IMG/VR virus record: IMGVR_UViG_3300036801_000039
Span: 1-26,403 of that record
Direction: 5' to 3' (one strand)
DNA: 26,403 nucleotides
DNA from: a virus
The position numbers and the translations under genes were made by a program. The notes under the pieces were generated by a model. It did not search any database. It saw only the letters and a list, made by a program, of their open reading frames with translations, and had not been told where the DNA came from. Of the stretch, positions 25,362-26,403 are shown piece after piece. Position 1 is the stretch's first letter. Every line of letters begins with the position of its first letter.

Positions 25362-26214
25362 TGGTCGGTGGTCGGCGGAGATAACGCACCCCCGCCTCCT
25401 TCACATACAGGATCTCCTGGCTGCGCCGGTTGTTGGCCTCAGCGGCATAGCCGTTGTGGGCCTTCCACCGCACCCGTCTCCAGGGCAGGTCGTACTCGCC
25501 GTCGTACCCAGCCAACACGACAGCAACATGCAAGGGGACCTGACGGCACCACGACAACACCTCGTCATGGAGGTGCATGTCCTCGGCGTAGAGGCCCTTG
25601 GAGCGCTTTCCGGCGTACGGAGGGTCCAGGAACACGCCCACGGTCGAGAAGCGGCTCAGGATGGCGCTGGTGGCCACTCGTGCCCACGCCTTGTCCCAGT
25701 TCCCCGACAGGATGACCACGGTGGCCAGCCGGGCAGCCACCTGGGCAATGCGCTCGTCGGTCATCGACGCCGAGTACACGCTCTTGAGGGTACGGTCGAT
25801 ATGAGGCCGCTGCCGGGCGTTGCGCCAGGCCCAGCCCGACCCCAGGAACGACGAGATGCCCATCCACCAGATGGCCGCCAGATGCGGGTCCGAGTAGGTG
25901 GGATCGGACTCCAGCTTGGGCGTGATCACCCCGCGCTGGTCCACCAGGAGGCGCTGATAGGCCTGCATGTCCACCTCGGCCACCGGGCCGTTCAGGTGGG
26001 CCGTGACCTCGCCGGGGGTGTCCCGGATGGCCCGCCAGAAGTTGGCGATGTAGCCATCCAGGTCGCACACCACCTCCGACAACGGCGGGTCGGGCCTGTT
26101 GAGTAACACGGCCAGGGACCCAGCGAACGGCTCCAGGTAGCACTCCGGGTTGCCCAGGTACCCCCACACGATCGGGGCGGCCTTACGCTTGCTGCCGAAG
26201 TAGGGGAAGAGCAC
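25342..26214 (-). CDS. dam: DNA adenine methylase (Dam/D12 type)
   Basis: A 290-residue protein if read from GTG 26214 (MLFPYFGSKRKAAPIVWGYL). The ATG at 26277 would overlap the partial gene upstream, so the GTG is preferred; CGGAAG lies before it. Class-alpha motifs in order: FPYFGSKRK (SAM motif X), LEPFAGSLAVLL (motif I, FAGS), and FLDPPYAGK (motif IV, DPPY). It methylates adenine N6, in the Dam-like group usually in GATC, to protect phage DNA. No cognate restriction endonuclease is visible, so it is an orphan enzyme. Its C-terminus reaches the inverted repeat. Confidence 0.92.
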   Translation of the reverse strand: MLFPYFGSKRKAAPIVWGYLGNPECYLEPFAGSLAVLLNRPDPPLSEVVCDLDGYIANFWRAIRDTPGEVTAHLNGPVAEVDMQAYQRLLVDQRGVITPKLESDPTYSDPHLAAIWWMGISSFLGSGWAWRNARQRPHIDRTLKSVYSASMTDERIAQVAARLATVVILSGNWDKAWARVATSAILSRFSTVGVFLDPPYAGKRSKGLYAEDMHLHDEVLSWCRQVPLHVAVVLAGYDGEYDLPWRRVRWKAHNGYAAEANNRRSQEILYVKEAGVRYLRRPPTTLTLTV

Positions 26215-26225
26215 AGCTTCCGAGA

Positions 26226-26403
26226 CTAGTGGTCTACGCTGGTAGTCACCTCTACGCCGAAGAGGTTGCGGGCGCATGTGTAGCAGACGTGCATAGGTTC
26301 GACATCGGCGTAGTCATCGAACGTGACAAGAAAGGCCGCTCGATGGAGCAGGTGATGCGGGTCCTTGGTCACCTCTTCGAGCATGTCGCACGCGAACCGG
26401 GTG
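26226..26403 (-). CDS. Partial zinc-ribbon-type protein, C-terminal end
   Basis: Runs in from the right edge and stops at TAG 26226-26228. 58 residues are visible: DMLEEVTKDPHHLLHRAAFL, then VEPMHVCYTCARNLFGVEV and TTSVDH. A CxxC (CYTC) suggests a zinc ribbon. Not scored as a full gene because the start lies beyond 26403. Confidence 0.55.
   Translation of the reverse strand, partial: TRFACDMLEEVTKDPHHLLHRAAFLVTFDDYADVEPMHVCYTCARNLFGVEVTTSVDH

Noticed and set aside
1-26403. CRISPR array, insertion sequence or attachment site
   Set aside because: No regularly spaced repeats, no transposase or integrase, and no duplicated tRNA end were seen.

Overview
This window looks like part of the genome of a tailed double-stranded DNA phage (or a prophage or metagenomic phage contig) of an actinobacterial host. 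The actinobacterial assignment rests on a WhiB-type iron-sulfur regulator, strongly GC-rich codon third positions, frequent GTG starts, start codons that sit 6-8 bases behind -10-like hexamers (the leaderless arrangement common in actinobacteria), and several small zinc-ribbon proteins and an RGHWR-type protein of kinds seen in actinobacteriophages. No host chromosome genes, integrase or repressor are visible.

Left half (1-12634, nearly all minus strand, transcribed right to left): the virion module. In transcription order it runs terminase large subunit, three small or unknown genes, portal protein interrupted by a complete LAGLIDADG intein, scaffold, N4-gp56-like major capsid protein, a hairpin terminator, a connector-like protein, an Ig/PKD-like protein, and then tail-fibre and host-contact proteins (a collar-domain fibre with eight His-X-His motifs, a BppU-like protein, a collagen-like fibre tip, further small structural proteins). 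The major capsid gene is broken into two frames by what looks like a small deletion. One small plus-strand gene with its own -10 box lies against the grain between the portal gene and its upstream neighbour.

Middle (12635-17523, minus strand): tRNA-Ala(GGC), a 46-residue zinc ribbon, tRNA-Pro(GGG), a 167-bp non-coding stretch with two hairpins whose loops are perfectly complementary, and an isolated secreted protein between strong hairpins. Beyond these lie small genes including a lysine-rich DNA-binding-like protein, WhiB, a KTSC-domain protein and an exported lytic-transglycosylase-like protein with a Pro/Thr linker.

Right (17606-25101, plus strand): a divergent early-type region of small, tightly overlapping genes (ATGA, GTGA and TGATG junctions). 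These include zinc-ribbon proteins, a ribbon-helix-helix DNA-binding protein, a deoxyribosyltransferase-like protein, a 415-residue conserved phage protein, two paralogous 78-80 residue proteins, a Rossmann methyltransferase-like protein and a lipoprotein. Several transcription units start with a TANNNT box 6-8 bases before the start codon. The last genes (25109-26403) return to the minus strand and include an orphan Dam-type adenine methylase and a partial zinc-ribbon gene.

A 13-bp element, CATTGACACTGAC, occurs five times exactly in the window. Two copies form a perfect inverted repeat at the start of the gene downstream of the methylase, and one lies just behind a promoter-like -10 box. 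It is the best candidate here for an undescribed regulatory site family. All functions are inferred from reading the translated sequence; no database search was run.
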